From: DAOUAE01 sp034433795
Lineage (GTDB): Bacteria > Chloroflexota > UBA6077 > FW602-bin22 > DAOUAE01
Length of the DNA: 16,478 nt
NCBI GenBank assembly: GCA_034433795.1
Contig: DAOUAE010000062.1
Location: 1-16,478, forward strand
Reading direction: 5' to 3'
Shown: positions 6,991-15,004 of the stretch, piece after piece
How the letters are laid out: every line of letters begins with the position of its first letter
How positions within the stretch are numbered: position 1 is the first letter of the stretch
Made by a program: the position numbers and the translations under genes
Notes under the pieces: generated by a model
Told to the model about the DNA's origin: nothing
The model's database searches: none
What the model saw: the letters and a program-made list of their open reading frames with translations, nothing else

Positions 6991-7019
6991 TTGACAGCCT
7001 CCCGTCCATCGGGCACACT
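6991..7019 (+). promoter_or_regulatory. Promoter of the marR-dioxygenase-ABC operon
   Basis: A perfect -35 TTGACA (6991-6996) is followed, after 17 bp, by a weak -10 CACACT (7014-7019). Transcription near 7027 leaves a leader of about 24 nt to the ATG at 7051. No copy of the 20-bp dyad from the DoxX promoter is present here. Confidence 0.55.
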
Positions 7020-7050
7020 CTGGGCGAGACCAGTCTGGAGAGCGTGAGCG

Positions 7051-7500
7051 ATGCCCGAGCGGGCGGTGGTGGCCTGGCTGCGCCTGGCCCGCGTCTACCA
7101 ACGGATCAACCGGGCTTCAACGGCCCTGCTCCGCCACTGGGGGCTGAGCCTGGCCCAGTTCGATGTCATCGCCCGCGTCGGCGCCGCCCCCGGCATCAGC
7201 CAGCAGCGCCTGGCGGCTACGCTCCTGGTGACAGCCGGCGATGTCTGCCAGCTCCTGGACCGCCTGGAGCAGCGCGGCGTTATCGAACGCCGACCCGCCG
7301 GCCGGGTCCACCGCCTCTTTCTCACCCCAGCCGGCCAGCGCCTCTACGCCGAGGTGGTCCCGGCCCAGGAGTCGCTGCTCACCCGGCTCTTTCAGACCCT
7401 GGCCCCCGCCGAGCAGCGCCAGCTGAGCGCGCTCCTGCGCCGGCTGGAACGCGCCCTGGCGACCAGCCCGAGCACTGCGCAGGAGAGTCCCCATGCCTGA
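7051..7500 (+). CDS. MarR-family transcriptional regulator (MhqR-like)
   Basis: 149 residues, the normal length for MarR proteins, starting at an ATG with GGAGAG upstream. The winged helix-turn-helix runs from about residue 30 to 100: LSLAQFDVIARVG, then GISQQRLAATLLVTAGDVCQLLDRLEQRGVIER, and the wing RRPAGRVHRLFLTPAGQRLY. The flanking N- and C-terminal helices would form the dimer. A single cysteine (about residue 66) lies in the recognition helix region; MarR regulators of the MhqR/OhrR type often sense electrophiles, but whether this Cys does so is not shown. It overlaps the dioxygenase gene by 8 bp and heads a four-gene operon. It probably represses its own operon and perhaps the DoxX gene, through the dyad at 6410-6429. 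Confidence 0.93.
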   Translation: MPERAVVAWLRLARVYQRINRASTALLRHWGLSLAQFDVIARVGAAPGISQQRLAATLLVTAGDVCQLLDRLEQRGVIERRPAGRVHRLFLTPAGQRLYAEVVPAQESLLTRLFQTLAPAEQRQLSALLRRLERALATSPSTAQESPHA

Positions 7501-8437
7501 GCCGCTGCGCGGTCTGCACCATATCACGGCTATCGCCGGCGACCCCCAGACCAACCGCGCTTTCTATACGGACCTTCTGGGCCTGCGGCTGGTGAAAGTC
7601 ACGGTCAACTTCGACGACCCCACCACCTACCACCTCTACTACGGCGACGCTCTGGGCAGCCCCGGCACCGTCCTCACCTTCTTCCCCTGGCCTGGCGCGC
7701 CCCGCGGTCGGCCCGGCACCGGCATGGTCACCGCCCTGGCCTATACCATCCCCCCCGACGCCCTGACCTTCTGGCGCGACCGCCTCCAGGCCGCCGGGGT
7801 CACCGTGACCGACCTCCAGACCCCCTGGGACGAGCGGGGCCTGGCCTTCAGCGACCCCGACGGCCTGCCGCTGGAACTCATCGCCTGGCCCGACGCCGCC
7901 CCCGCCCCCTGGACCGACGGACCGGTCCCGCCCGCGCGCGCCCTGGGCCGCTTCTTCCGGGTGATCCTGCGCACCGCCGTCCCCGACCGCACCCAGGACT
8001 TCCTGACCCGCCTCCTGGGCTTCGTTCCGGTGGCCCACCGCCCGCCCTGGACGCGCCTGCGAGCCGGCCAGGGACCACAGTTTCTCGACCTCCTGGCCGA
8101 CCCCGCCGGCGCCCCCGGCCAGATCGCGGTCGGAACCATCCACCATGTCGCCTGGCGCCTGCCCGACGACCCCAGTCAGGCTGCCTGGCGCCAGTATCTT
8201 CTCCAGAACGGGGTGGCGGTCTCGCCGATCATGGACCGCCAGTACTTCCACTCGATCTACTTCCGCGAGCCGGGGGGCGCCCTCTTCGAGGTGGCGACCG
8301 ACCCGCCCGGCTTCACCGCCGACGAGCCGCCCGCGCAGCTGGGCTCGGGTCTGCGGCTGCCGCCCTGGCTGGAGCCGGAGCGGGCGCGGATCGCCGCCGC
8401 CCTGCCGCCTCTCCGCCTGGCGCCCGAGCGGCGCTGA
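7493..8437 (+). CDS. VOC-superfamily ring-cleaving dioxygenase, MhqO-like
   Basis: 314 residues with two vicinal-oxygen-chelate modules (about 6-135 and 150-275), the size and layout of MhqO/PcpA-type hydroquinone dioxygenases. Expected metal ligands are visible: H9/H10 in LHHITAI, H217/H218 in TIHHVAW and E266 in ALFEVAT. These enzymes use Fe(II) and oxygen to open hydroquinone-type aromatic rings and act in the cytoplasm. The start ATG lies inside the end of the MarR gene (8-bp overlap), with AGGAG upstream, so translation is probably coupled. In Bacillus, MhqR (MarR) controls MhqO (dioxygenase) and MhqP (DoxX); all three types sit side by side here, supporting a quinone-stress role. No nitroreductase/azoreductase partner is in view. 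Natural substrate unproven. Confidence 0.9.
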   Translation: MPEPLRGLHHITAIAGDPQTNRAFYTDLLGLRLVKVTVNFDDPTTYHLYYGDALGSPGTVLTFFPWPGAPRGRPGTGMVTALAYTIPPDALTFWRDRLQAAGVTVTDLQTPWDERGLAFSDPDGLPLELIAWPDAAPAPWTDGPVPPARALGRFFRVILRTAVPDRTQDFLTRLLGFVPVAHRPPWTRLRAGQGPQFLDLLADPAGAPGQIAVGTIHHVAWRLPDDPSQAAWRQYLLQNGVAVSPIMDRQYFHSIYFREPGGALFEVATDPPGFTADEPPAQLGSGLRLPPWLEPERARIAAALPPLRLAPERR

Positions 8438-8452
8438 CCGCCGGAGTCCTGG

Positions 8453-9360
<908 letters not shown>

Positions 9361-9364
<4 letters not shown>

Positions 9365-10218
9365 GGGCGGTGCTGGCCTACACACTGGCCGGGCTGCGCG
9401 GCGCGGTCCTGGGCTGGGGGCTGGGACTGGCCGCCCTCGGCGTCTACATCCTGGCCTTCTATGATACCATCGTGGCTCAGTCGGAGACCCTGCAACAGCT
9501 GCTCCGGCAGCTGCCCCGGGAGCTGCTGGCTTTCTTCGGCGATGTCGAACGCTTCGCCACCCCGGCCGGCTACCTCGAGACCGAGTACTTCTCGTATCTG
9601 CCGCTCCTTCTGGGCACCTACGCGGTCCTGGTCGGGAGCAGCCTGATCGCCGATCTGGAGGAGCGAGGACTGCTCGACCTGTTCATGAGCGCCCCGGTCA
9701 GCCGGCTGGCCTTCCTCCTGGGGCGCTGGCTGGGCTTCAGCCTAGCCAGCCTGGGGATCGTGGTCCTGGGCTGGCTGGGGCTGGTCCTGGGCCGGCCGCT
9801 GGCCACCCGGCTGACGGCCAGCCCCCTGGCGCTGGCCGGGCCGTTTGTCTCTCTGCTGGCCCAGGTGCTCCTCTTCGGCGCCCTGGCGCTGGCCCTCAGC
9901 CAGGTGCTGCCGGCCCGGCGGCTGGCGGCCATGGCGGCCGGGCTGGGCCTAGGCGCCAGTTTCTTTCTGACCGGCCTGGGGCGCGTGGTCCGGGACCTCG
10001 AAGCGGTGGCCCGCTTCTCCCCGCTGACCTACTACCAGGGCGGGGCGGCTCTCGACGGGCTTCGGGGCGACTGGCTGGCCGGACTGTGCGGAGCGACGGT
10101 CGCGCTCCTGGCCCTGGCCGGCTGGCGCTTCCAGCGGCGCGACCTGCGGGTGAGCGGGGAGGGCGACTGGCCGTGGCCGCGTCGGCGCCCCCGGTCGCCG
10201 ACGGTCCCGAAGGGGTAA
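9361..10218 (+). CDS. ABC-2 type transporter permease
   Basis: 285 residues with six likely membrane segments: about 13-34, 80-100, 118-142, 158-182, 190-212 and 240-260. Between the second and third lies the ABC-2 landmark LEERGLLDLFMSAPVSR...LGRWLG, the cytoplasmic coupling helix that contacts the ATPase. The C-terminal FQRRDLRV is also typical, with a short basic tail. Translation starts within the end of the ATPase gene (ATGA overlap), so the two should be made in equal amounts as an exporter with two of each subunit. One or two G/C-runs near the C-terminus extend the tail, but no frameshift is seen. Substrate unknown. Confidence 0.92.
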
Positions 10219-10317
10219 CCGGTTCGGCGCGCCATCGGCGCCTGGTCCGGCCTGTGCTCTGTAGAGCGCCGACCGTGCCGGAGGCGGCTGTGGCGCGGCG
10301 GGCGGGGAGGGCCGAGG

Positions 10318-11742
10318 ATGAGCACGGCCAGACAGATGCCGACCGGGGAGGGACGAGCGGGGGGCCTGGGACTGCTCTGGGACCTCTGGTGGATGGCGCG
10401 CCGGGGGTCGGCGACGGTCGCTGCTCGCCAGCGGGCCCGGCTGACCGATCTGGTGGCCTACGCCCGGGCCCACTCGCCCCTCTACGCCGCGCTCTACCGG
10501 GGGCTGCCCGACGACGCCGACCTTGCCGCCCTGCCGCCGCTGACCAAGCGTGATCTGATGGCCCGCTTCGATGAGTGGGTGACCGATCCGCAGGTCCGGC
10601 TGGCCGACCTGCGGGCCTTTCTGGCCGACCCGCACCGGGTGGGCGCCCTCTACCGGGGCCGCTACCTGGTCATGACCACCTCGGGGACGACCGGCGAGCC
10701 GGCGGTCCTGGTTCACGACCGACCAGCCCTGGCCGTCTACACCGCCCTCGGCCTGCTGCGGGGCTTTCTCCCCTGGCTCGACGGACGCGTCATCGGACGG
10801 GCGCTCCGGCAGGGGGGCCGGGCGGCGGTCATCGTTGCCACCGGTGGGCACTACGGGGCGGTGGCTATGGCCGAATGGGCCCGCCGGCAGCGCCCCGGTC
10901 TGGCCCGGCGGTTCCAGGTCCTCTCGGTCCTGACGCCGCTGCCCGACCTGGTGCGGACGCTCAACGCCTTCCAGCCGGCCTTCCTGGGGGGCTATGCCAC
11001 GGTGCTCAGTCTGCTGGCCGAGGAGCAACGGGCCGGGCGGTTGACTCTGGCGCCGGCGATGGTGGCCACGGTCAGCGAGACGCTTCCCCCGGCCGCCCGG
11101 ACAGCGATGGCGCTGGCCTTCGGCTGTCCGGTGCTCGATATTTACGGAGCCTCGGAGATGCTGACCATCGCCTTCCTCTGTCGGGCCGGCTGGCTGCACC
11201 TGAATGCCGACTGGGTGGTGCTGGAGCCGGTGACGGCCGACTACCGGCCGGTGCCCCCAGGGACGCCCTCGCGGACCGTGCTGCTGACCAATCTGGCCAA
11301 TCGGGTCCAGCCGATTCTCCGCTACGACCTGGGCGACAGCGTGACCCTCCGGCCCGACCCCTGTCCCTGCGGCAGTCCGTTGCCGGCGCTGCGGGTCGAG
11401 GGCCGGACCGATGAGATTTTGACCTTTCGGGGGGCGGGGGGCCAGCCGGTGCGGATCGCGCCCATGGCCCTGGCCACGGTGGTCGAGGAGACGCCGGGGG
11501 TGCGGCGGTACCAGATCCTCCAGACCGGACCCCAGGCGCTGCGGATCCGGCTGGCGGTGGAGCCGGGAGCCGACCCGGAGACGGTCTGGTCGGCGGTCGC
11601 CGCGCGTCTGCGGGCCTTTCTGGCGGTTCAGGGCGTTGAGGGGGTGACCATCGAGCGGGCGTCTGAGCCGCCGGGGCCCGACCCGCGGAGCGGGAAGTTC
11701 CGGTTCGTCTGGGCCGAGCGCCGGGAGCGGCCCTCCGCCTGA
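10318..11742 (+). CDS. Adenylate-forming enzyme, phenylacetate-CoA ligase (PaaK)/CapK-like
   Basis: 474 residues from an ATG preceded by GGGGAGGG. Motifs of the ANL superfamily are visible: the phosphate-binding TSGTTGEP (about 121-128), DIYGASEM (about 274-281), YDLGD (from 336) with a short CPCGSPLP cysteine segment, and GRTDEIL (from 362). Near the C-terminus SGKFRFVW supplies a plausible catalytic lysine. This combination fits the PaaK / coenzyme F390 synthetase / CapK branch, which activates a carboxylic acid as its acyl-adenylate, usually to make a CoA thioester. The gene is 99 bp downstream of the ABC permease in the same direction; it may belong to the operon or start its own transcript, as no clear promoter is visible. 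No phenylacetate pathway genes are near, so the acid it activates is unknown. Confidence 0.87.
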   Translation: MSTARQMPTGEGRAGGLGLLWDLWWMARRGSATVAARQRARLTDLVAYARAHSPLYAALYRGLPDDADLAALPPLTKRDLMARFDEWVTDPQVRLADLRAFLADPHRVGALYRGRYLVMTTSGTTGEPAVLVHDRPALAVYTALGLLRGFLPWLDGRVIGRALRQGGRAAVIVATGGHYGAVAMAEWARRQRPGLARRFQVLSVLTPLPDLVRTLNAFQPAFLGGYATVLSLLAEEQRAGRLTLAPAMVATVSETLPPAARTAMALAFGCPVLDIYGASEMLTIAFLCRAGWLHLNADWVVLEPVTADYRPVPPGTPSRTVLLTNLANRVQPILRYDLGDSVTLRPDPCPCGSPLPALRVEGRTDEILTFRGAGGQPVRIAPMALATVVEETPGVRRYQILQTGPQALRIRLAVEPGADPETVWSAVAARLRAFLAVQGVEGVTIERASEPPGPDPRSGKFRFVWAERRERPSA

Positions 11743-11981
11743 GGCGAGCGCCCCAGAGGCTGGGCGTCACCGACTATCCGCGCGGACCATCCCCTGCGGC
11801 CGGTGGCGTGACGGCGCTTCCCCCTGGCCGGCGACCGCCTGTCCGGCCTCCCCGCTGCGTTGCTACCGGGCGGGTGGTCATGGGGGCTGGCTGGCGACCT
11901 TCCGGCGTGCCGGCTGGTCGGGCGTCGGCGGCTGCTGGCTCCCGGCCGGCCGCACTGGCGCCGATGCCCGGGGACGTGTTC

Positions 11982-12992
11982 TCAGGTCGGCTGGTCCTGC
12001 CTCTCCCGGGCCAGCCGCTCGCGCAGGCTGGCCGCCAGCCGGGCGCGAACGGTCTCATCCGGGGGATGGCCGGCCTCGCTCAGCGCCAGCAGCAGCGCTC
12101 CGCCGAGCGGGGGCAGAGCGGCCGGGACCACGCGCGCTCGGGGAAGCCGGCGGCTCAGCCCGGCCAGGAGGGCGGCGGTCAGGGGACCAGGCCGGCTGAG
12201 GAGCCCTCCGCTCAGGGCCACGGTGACCGGCTGGTCGGCCAGGCCCAGGCGGCGGACGGCGGTGACGGCGGTGTGCACCAGGTCCCGCGCCGCCTGACGG
12301 ACGATCTGGCGGGCGGAGGTGTCGCCCTGGCTGGCCAGGGCCAGGACCAGCGGGGCCAGACCGGCGATCTCCTCGCGGCCCAGGCCCTGGCGGTGGGCCC
12401 GGTCGACCAGGGCCTGGGGGGTGGGGAGGCCGAGGGCGGCCAGGAGGGCCGTGGTCAGACGGGTCGGGCGTCGGCGGCCGTCCTCGGCCTGCAGAACGGT
12501 CCGCAGAGCCTGGAGACCGATGGCGTAGCCGCTGCCGGCATCGCCCAGGAGCGGTCCCCAGCCGTCGACCCGGACGCGCAGTCCCTGGGCGTTCTGGCCG
12601 AAGGCCACGGCGCCCGTCCCGGCGCTGAGCACCACACCCACGCCCTCGGGGCAGGCGCCGATGAAAGTGGTCACGAGATCCCCCTCGACCAGCACCCGGT
12701 CGGCCGGGAGCAGGCGGACTAGGGGGCCAAAGGTCGCGAGGTCCTGGCTGACCGCCGCTCCGGCGACGCCGAGGACCGCGGCGGCCAGCGCCGGTCGCCG
12801 CTGGCCGCTCTGGGCGATGGCCTGCTCTATCGCCTGGTGCATGGCCTGGCGGGCGGCGGTGGGGCCGACGGTCAGGGGGTTGGCCGGGCCGGCCGTGCCC
12901 AGTCCCAGGATCTCGCCGGTGAGGGTGGCAACGGCCGCCCGTGTCCCACTGCCCCCGCCATCCACCGCCAGGACCAGTTTCTCAGCGGGCAT
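11982..12992 (-). CDS. BadF/BadG-type ATPase, N-acetylglucosamine-kinase-like
   Basis: 336 residues, ATG at 12992 with GGAG about 7 nt upstream. The ASKHA sugar-kinase layout is clear: phosphate-1 loop LAVDGGGSGTRAAV at the N-terminus, GVAGAA, the EGDLVTTFIGAC segment, phosphate-2 loop LSAGTGAVAFG, a DGWGPLLGDAGSGYAIG sugar-binding/adenosine region, and SGGLLSRPG near the C-terminus. This pattern is characteristic of the PF01869 group, which includes GlcNAc and glucosamine kinases. The likely reaction is ATP-dependent phosphorylation of N-acetylglucosamine or a related sugar in the cytoplasm. It lies downstream of the methyltransferase gene and an overlapping 34-codon ORF on the same strand, and its 3' end faces that of the ligase gene across a 239-bp gap. 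BadF-type reductase activators would need a conserved Cys for an iron-sulfur cluster, which I do not see in the expected place, so the kinase role is preferred. Confidence 0.88.
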   Translation of the reverse strand: MPAEKLVLAVDGGGSGTRAAVATLTGEILGLGTAGPANPLTVGPTAARQAMHQAIEQAIAQSGQRRPALAAAVLGVAGAAVSQDLATFGPLVRLLPADRVLVEGDLVTTFIGACPEGVGVVLSAGTGAVAFGQNAQGLRVRVDGWGPLLGDAGSGYAIGLQALRTVLQAEDGRRRPTRLTTALLAALGLPTPQALVDRAHRQGLGREEIAGLAPLVLALASQGDTSARQIVRQAARDLVHTAVTAVRRLGLADQPVTVALSGGLLSRPGPLTAALLAGLSRRLPRARVVPAALPPLGGALLLALSEAGHPPDETVRARLAASLRERLARERQDQPT

Positions 12993-13086
12993 CCGGTGAC
13001 TCCGCAGCCCGGGGACCGGCCGCTGTGACCAGCGAGTCCGGGATCTCTTCGAGCACTCGCCCCGTTGCGGTGGCGCGGGCAGACAT
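12982..13086 (-). CDS. Overlapping 34-residue ORF between methyltransferase and kinase genes
   Basis: The ATG at 13086 overlaps the methyltransferase stop as TGATG and has a strong ribosome binding site, AAAGGAG, 7 nt upstream inside the last methyltransferase codons. The ORF runs 34 codons and ends at a TGA (12984-12982) inside the start of the kinase gene, in a different frame. The product begins MSARATATGRVLEEIPDSLV and shows no recognised domain, signal or membrane segment. It may be a true small protein, or a coupling ORF that carries ribosomes from one gene to the next; both are inference. Confidence 0.45.
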   Translation of the reverse strand: MSARATATGRVLEEIPDSLVTAAGPRAAESPDAR

Positions 13087-13889
13087 CAGGGAACTCCTTT
13101 GATCGCCAGCACTTCGGTGGCCGGCGATCGGTCGCCGGTACAGCTGATCAGGCGCGGGCCGGGCAGGAACCGCAGAGTGAAGCCCAGGTCGCGGTAGAGG
13201 TCGATGATGCGCGGCGTGGCCTGGTTGGAGAGGACCACCGGCCCGGGATGGCTGGCCGCCCAGCGGGCCAGCCGCACCTGATCGGCCCAGTTGAATCCCT
13301 CCGGCGCGTAGGTGCGAAACTCCACATCGTAGGGCGGATCGGCGTAGAGGAAGTCGTCCGGCTCCAGCGGCACGGTCTCGAAGTCCCCATACCGGAACTC
13401 CCAGTCCCGCAAGAGGGCGGCGTAGGCCGAGAAGTCGCGCTGGTAGGTGATGCGATGGTAGCGACCGAAGGGCACGTTGAACTGGCCCTTCTGATTGAAC
13501 CGGCAGAGGCCGTTGTAGCCGGTTCGGTTGAGATAGTAGAAGAGCATGGCCGCCTCGGCGCTCTCCGCCTGCCCGGTGGCGATAAGCTGATTGAAGCGGG
13601 CCCGGTGGGCGTAGTAGAGGTCGCGGTCATTGGCCATCGGGAGGTCGATGACCAGCCCGCGCTGCAGCCAGCGGTAGAAGTTGATGAGGTGGGGATTGCG
13701 GTCGTTGAGGAGCGCCCGCGCCGGCCGCAGCCCCAGCGTCACCGCCAGCCCGCCGCAGAACGGCTCGACCAGCCGCCGCTGCCGGTGGGGCGCCCAGAGG
13801 GGCCAGAGGTGAGGGACCAGCCAGCGCTTGCCGCCGGCCCACTTGAGCGGCGGCCGGAGCGACGGGACCAGGGCCGTGTCCATCGGCAT
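13086..13889 (-). CDS. DNA adenine-N6 methyltransferase, D12 class (Dam-like)
   Basis: 267 residues from the ATG at 13889, a typical length for D12 enzymes. Motifs in order: PLKWAGGK (14-21) and VEPFCGG (41-47), which bind S-adenosylmethionine; NDRNPHLINFY; NRTGYNGLCRFN with KGQFNVPFG, which is strongly Dam-like; and the catalytic DPPY at 184-187. It transfers a methyl group to adenine N6 in a short DNA site, possibly GATC. No restriction endonuclease gene is adjacent, so it looks like a solitary methyltransferase. No ribosome binding site precedes the ATG; instead a strong promoter places transcription at or within a base or two of it, suggesting a leaderless mRNA. An in-frame ATG lies two codons downstream, at 13883. 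A longer frame to 14072 would cross the divergent gene's promoter and is unlikely. Confidence 0.92.
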   Translation of the reverse strand: MPMDTALVPSLRPPLKWAGGKRWLVPHLWPLWAPHRQRRLVEPFCGGLAVTLGLRPARALLNDRNPHLINFYRWLQRGLVIDLPMANDRDLYYAHRARFNQLIATGQAESAEAAMLFYYLNRTGYNGLCRFNQKGQFNVPFGRYHRITYQRDFSAYAALLRDWEFRYGDFETVPLEPDDFLYADPPYDVEFRTYAPEGFNWADQVRLARWAASHPGPVVLSNQATPRIIDLYRDLGFTLRFLPGPRLISCTGDRSPATEVLAIKGVP

Positions 13890-13897
13890 CAGCCGGG

Positions 13898-13927
13898 ATT
13901 GTAGGCGGACGGCCGGGACCGCGTCAA
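13898..13927 (-). promoter_or_regulatory. Promoter of the D12 methyltransferase gene
   Basis: Read on the minus strand: -35 TTGACG (13927-13922, 5 of 6), 18-bp spacer, -10 TACAAT (13903-13898, 5 of 6). The A of the ATG at 13889 is 8 bases beyond the -10, where transcription itself would begin. Confidence 0.7.
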
Positions 13928-13958
13928 GGGCGGGCTGCGCCGTCCCGCCGGGGTGGGG

Positions 13959-13964
13959 TATAAT
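13959..13964 (+). promoter_or_regulatory. Consensus -10 element for the nucleotidylyltransferase-fumC transcript
   Basis: A perfect TATAAT in very GC-rich sequence. The hexamer 17 bp upstream (TGCGCC) is a poor -35, so the promoter may depend on an activator or on the -10 alone. Transcription near 13971 leaves about 29 nt before the GTG at 14000. Confidence 0.55.
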
Positions 13965-13979
13965 GGGCTCCGGGAGCCC
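13965..13979. promoter_or_regulatory. Palindrome at the start of the nucleotidylyltransferase transcript
   Basis: GGGCTCC-G-GGAGCCC is a perfect 7-1-7 palindrome abutting the TATAAT box and spanning the expected start point. It could be an operator, or a 6-bp RNA hairpin with a CGG loop at the 5' end of the message. There is no second copy in the window. Confidence 0.35.
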
Positions 13980-13999
13980 TGCCGGCCGAGGAGTCCAGC

Positions 14000-14980
14000 G
14001 TGCCCGACGACCTGCTCCGCCTGCTCCACTATTATCGCCTTCGCACCGCCCTGGCGGCCGACCCCACACCACGGGTCGCCGTCGTCGGCGGTCCTCTGAC
14101 CACCATCTCTCCCCAGACCCTGGCCGTCCTGGCCGGCTCCTTCAACCCCCTGACCCGCGCCCACGTGGCCCTCCTGGCCGCCGCCCGGGCTCAGGGGATC
14201 GCGCCCACCGCCTACGCCCTGAGCACCCACATCGTGGATAAAGAGCTGGCCGCGGGCCTGATGCCCGAGGACCGCCTGCTCCTCCTCGCCGACCAGGCCG
14301 CCCAGGACGGGAGCAGCGTTCTGCTTATCAACCGGGGGCTCTACGTCGACCAGGCCCGGGCCCTGCGCCAGCACTTCCCCGCGCTCACCGACCTCTGGTT
14401 CGTGGTCGGCTTCGATAAGATCGTCCAGATCTTCGACCCCCGCTACTACCCGGATCTGCGGGCGGCCCTGCGCGATCTCTTTCAGCGGGCCGGCTTCCTG
14501 GTGGCGCCCCGCGACGGGGCCGATCACGCGGCCCTCCAGGCCTTCCTGGCCCACCCCGACCGACAGCCCTACGCTGGACGGGTGCGGCCGCTCGACCTCC
14601 CGCCCGACCTCCGGACCCTCTCGGCCAGCCAGGTGCGGCAGGCTATCGCCCAGGGCCAGCCATGGCAGCACCTGGTCCCGCCCCACGTCGCCGCCTTCCT
14701 CGTCCGGACCGGCGCCTTCCATCCCCCGGTCCTGGTCGCGGGCGAGCCGGTCGACCGCTACGGCCTGCGCCGGGCGCTCTTTGTGGCGCTGGTGCGGCTG
14801 AGCGAGGCTGGCCTGGTCGAGCCGACCAGCCTTCCCCCGCTCGACCGGCTGGTGGAGTCGGCCCTGGCGCCGGGGCCGGAGGGGCGGGCGCTGCGGAGGC
14901 TTTTGACCACCGAGCCGGTGGATCTGGACCGTCTGCGGCTCTGGCTGGCCGGTCTGACCCCCGGCCGTGCCCGAACCTGA
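14000..14980 (+). CDS. NadD-like nucleotidylyltransferase with extra N- and C-terminal regions
   Basis: 326 residues from a GTG start with GAGGAG upstream. The nucleotidyltransferase core has the family's two signatures: GSFNPLTRAH (46-55), the GxFxPxTxxH form of the ATP-binding motif, and SASQVRQAI (from 208), matching the ISSTxIR motif. Between them is LWFVVGFDKIVQIFDPRYY, like the substrate-binding segment of nicotinate/nicotinamide mononucleotide adenylyltransferases. The expected reaction is transfer of AMP from ATP to NMN or NaMN. It is longer than ordinary NadD (about 200 residues): about 40 residues precede the core and about 90 follow it (RYGLRRALFVALVRLSEAGLVEP onward), with no recognised domain. 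This may be a divergent paralogue with another substrate. fumC follows after 24 bp in the same direction. Confidence 0.8.
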   Translation: MPDDLLRLLHYYRLRTALAADPTPRVAVVGGPLTTISPQTLAVLAGSFNPLTRAHVALLAAARAQGIAPTAYALSTHIVDKELAAGLMPEDRLLLLADQAAQDGSSVLLINRGLYVDQARALRQHFPALTDLWFVVGFDKIVQIFDPRYYPDLRAALRDLFQRAGFLVAPRDGADHAALQAFLAHPDRQPYAGRVRPLDLPPDLRTLSASQVRQAIAQGQPWQHLVPPHVAAFLVRTGAFHPPVLVAGEPVDRYGLRRALFVALVRLSEAGLVEPTSLPPLDRLVESALAPGPEGRALRRLLTTEPVDLDRLRLWLAGLTPGRART

Positions 14981-15004
14981 GACCCTCTGGGAAGGAGAGC
15001 GACG

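Noticed and set aside
11743..11981. Convergent gap between the ligase and sugar kinase genes, searched for a terminator
   Set aside because: Only short GC palindromes such as CCGGC-GT-GCCGG with too small a loop; no T-tract and no credible ORF.
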